Source: Bacteroidales bacterium
Lineage (GTDB): Bacteria; Bacteroidota; Bacteroidia; Bacteroidales; Paludibacteraceae
Assembly: GCA_900769555.1 (NCBI GenBank)
Contig: CAAGHA010000031.1
Span: 1 to 14,061 of the forward strand
Direction: 5' to 3'
DNA: 14,061 nucleotides
Of the stretch, positions 13,199 to 14,061 are shown in pieces. The notes under the pieces were generated by a model. The model made no database searches and was not told where the DNA came from. It was given only the letters and a program-made list of their open reading frames with translations. Position 1 is the stretch's first letter; each line of letters starts with the position of its first letter. Position numbers and translations under genes: made by a program.

Positions 13199-13388
13199 TT
13201 TTCGTATAAAAAATACCTAAGAAAATAGTCTGAATCGTGCGGAATGTGTGATTTTTAATAGATTCAGAACGATTGTAAGTGTTTTCGTAGATAGTGATTT
13301 AAGTATGTTAGATATGGTGATAGTAATAGGAAATTATACTTTATTTTAATTTATAATCGTTAACTTTTCTTGTTTGTTATTTTTTTGT
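13199..13388. other. Gene-free AT-rich spacer
   Basis: No coding region is supported. The only structure noted is an inverted pair CTGAATC/GATTCAG (about 13223-13260) with a long loop. The sequence is otherwise A+T-rich without recognisable family signals. Confidence 0.5.
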
Positions 13389-13396
13389 TACTTTTG
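13389..13396 (+). promoter_or_regulatory. Isolated TAnnTTTG box before a five-codon ORF
   Basis: TACTTTTG, with a TTG 16 bases upstream (13370-13372), resembles a promoter. About 30 bases downstream, AGGAG precedes ATG at 13426, which opens only MVTYQ before a stop. This may be the surviving start of a gene whose body was lost, or a short untranslated transcript. Confidence 0.3.
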
Positions 13397-13442
13397 TGTT
13401 ATAAAATCATTGGTTAACAGGAGTTGATGGTGACCTATCAGT

Positions 13443-13472
13443 AAAAAAAAAGGAGTGTTTCAGGCACTCCTT
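13443..13472 (-). terminator. Terminator of the WYL gene
   Basis: AAGGAGTG (13450-13457) and CACTCCTT (13465-13472) form an 8-bp stem with a 7-nt loop. On the minus strand the stem runs into a stretch of nine T. It lies 38 bp after the restored stop (13511-13513) of the WYL-domain gene, which shows that this longer reading frame was the original one. Confidence 0.75.
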
Positions 13473-13510
13473 AATATATGAAAATTTAGAACTTTGGCAA
13501 TGTTACTTAT

Positions 13511-14012
13511 TCACTCCTCCTCATACAGCATAGCTGTATCTGCCAGCATATTATAGATTTCGTCAGCTAACCATTGTGGTTCAAGCACTTTTACATAGCC
13601 CCCCCCTTCCTATGATGAAGTGAGAAAAATCCAAAGAGGGACGAAGATGAAATTCATAGTCGATGTAATTTTCCCCCTCTTCAATAATTTTTTGAGAAGG
13701 ATGCCATGGAAGGTCTTGCATATTAAAACGTTCAAATTCAAAAGCTCTGATTACAACACGTTGCAACGGTGTACCATCTCCGTGTACAATGCCAAAACAC
13801 TCCTTGAAATACTCTTTCGCATCGAAATTCTCATTTTCAATAAATATCTCAGATGTTACTTTTAGACTTATTATACGGTCTAACGAAAAAGTTCCATAAT
13901 ATTCAATATAACCGTCCGGTAATCCATCTCGTTTTATCTCCGGTTCTCCTTTTTTTGCTTTCCTTTGAAAGTGAAGATTCCATTTAGAAACGCAAGATTT
14001 TTTTATAAGATA
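13511..14012 (-). pseudogene. WYL-domain regulator fragment, frameshifted and 5'-truncated
   Basis: On the minus strand a frame open from 14012 encodes the C-terminal part of a WYL-domain transcription regulator: IEYYGTFSLDRIISLKVT, then the C-terminal extension with LRPSLDFSHFIIGRGG. At eight consecutive G (plus positions 13599-13606) the frame breaks and stops at 13581. With seven G it would continue YVKVLEPQWLADEIYNMLAD to a stop at 13511, just before the terminator. Upstream, conserved similarity ends near 13980 and a stop lies at 14013-14015, so the N-terminal helix-turn-helix and first part of the WYL domain are missing. WYL proteins normally have about 300 residues and bind ligands or nucleic acid to control genes, often in defence or mobile islands. 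The G-run could be a sequencing error, a phase-variable tract or decay; the 5' loss looks real. Confidence 0.8.
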
Positions 14013-14017
14013 TTATG

Positions 14018-14061
14018 AAAAACACTGCGGGGGAAGCCATGCGGCGGGGGCGCAAAGCCCC
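14018..14061. other. GC-rich edge, possible mobile-element end
   Basis: Composition changes abruptly from AT-rich to strongly G+C-rich. The last 15 bases form a perfect hairpin GGGGC-GCAAA-GCCCC (14047-14061). It directly adjoins the point where the WYL reading frame is lost. An insertion by an integrative element or insertion sequence would explain both, but the window ends too soon to identify it. Confidence 0.4.

Noticed and set aside
13620..13865. Plus-strand 81-codon ORF over the WYL region
   Set aside because: The opposite strand carries recognisable WYL sequence; the plus frame has no support.

Overview
The window is AT-rich chromosomal DNA from a member of the Bacteroidota, most likely order Bacteroidales. 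Three things point there. The first gene encodes a secreted protein with a C-terminal type IX secretion (Por) sorting domain. Several genes are preceded by the Bacteroidota promoter box TAnnTTTG (for example TACCTTTG and TATCTTTG) with poor Shine-Dalgarno sequences. The accessory part carries DUF3791-type small proteins and an AAA ATPase-DUF234 protein, both typical of this phylum. No genus can be assigned from the sequence alone.

Layout, left half (1-7310). A gene-free, very AT-rich leader contains a 112-bp direct duplication (1-112 and 384-495), followed by the T9SS cargo gene (610-2013) and a long-stem terminator. A compact three-gene operon follows: a WalJ/YycJ-like metallo-beta-lactamase-fold hydrolase (2445-3242), an HD-domain phosphohydrolase overlapping it by ATGA (3239-3889), and a YghZ-type aldo/keto reductase (3915-4967). 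Next is an OmpR/PhoB-type response regulator plus histidine kinase pair (5254-7234), closed by a terminator shared with the convergent operon. Two copies of an intergenic hairpin element (2261-2327, 5059-5167) precede the MBL and response-regulator genes. Their stems differ by a compensatory base-pair change.

Middle (7378-10291). On the minus strand, a Nudix-winged-helix regulator of the NrtR type (8199-8909) is followed 11 nt later by an ADP-ribosylglycohydrolase (7378-8187). ADP-ribose links the two activities: the glycohydrolase releases it, and NrtR-type Nudix domains sense it. Upstream of this operon lie two matching 17-bp palindromes (TGTGTA-N5-TACAYA) beside the operon's own TATCTTTG box, so I propose an autoregulated ADP-ribose/NAD-responsive unit. 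Divergently transcribed are a FluC/CrcB fluoride channel gene (9213-9584) and a CatA-like acyltransferase (9671-10291).

Right third (10292-14061) is accessory and decaying. It holds a DUF3791 gene with an in-frame stop, an intact 73-aa partner (10702-10923), and a minus-strand AAA ATPase-DUF234/PD-(D/E)xK protein (11119-12516). After these comes about 1 kb with no full-size gene. That stretch contains a strong hairpin, an orphan 55-codon coding remnant, a small element bounded by 12-bp inverted repeats around a bidirectional terminator, an unlisted 50-codon ORF with paired stem-loop repeats, and a second fragment resembling the tail of the 73-aa gene. The last gene is a WYL-domain regulator fragment on the minus strand. 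It is frameshifted at a run of eight G and cut off upstream next to a GC-rich sequence that looks like the edge of a mobile element.

The strongest candidates for something undescribed are the palindrome-flanked Nudix/ADP-ribosylglycohydrolase operon, the homopolymer-frameshifted WYL gene, the duplicated hairpin element, and the structured 50-codon ORF/repeat unit. No CRISPR array, rRNA or tRNA was recognised.
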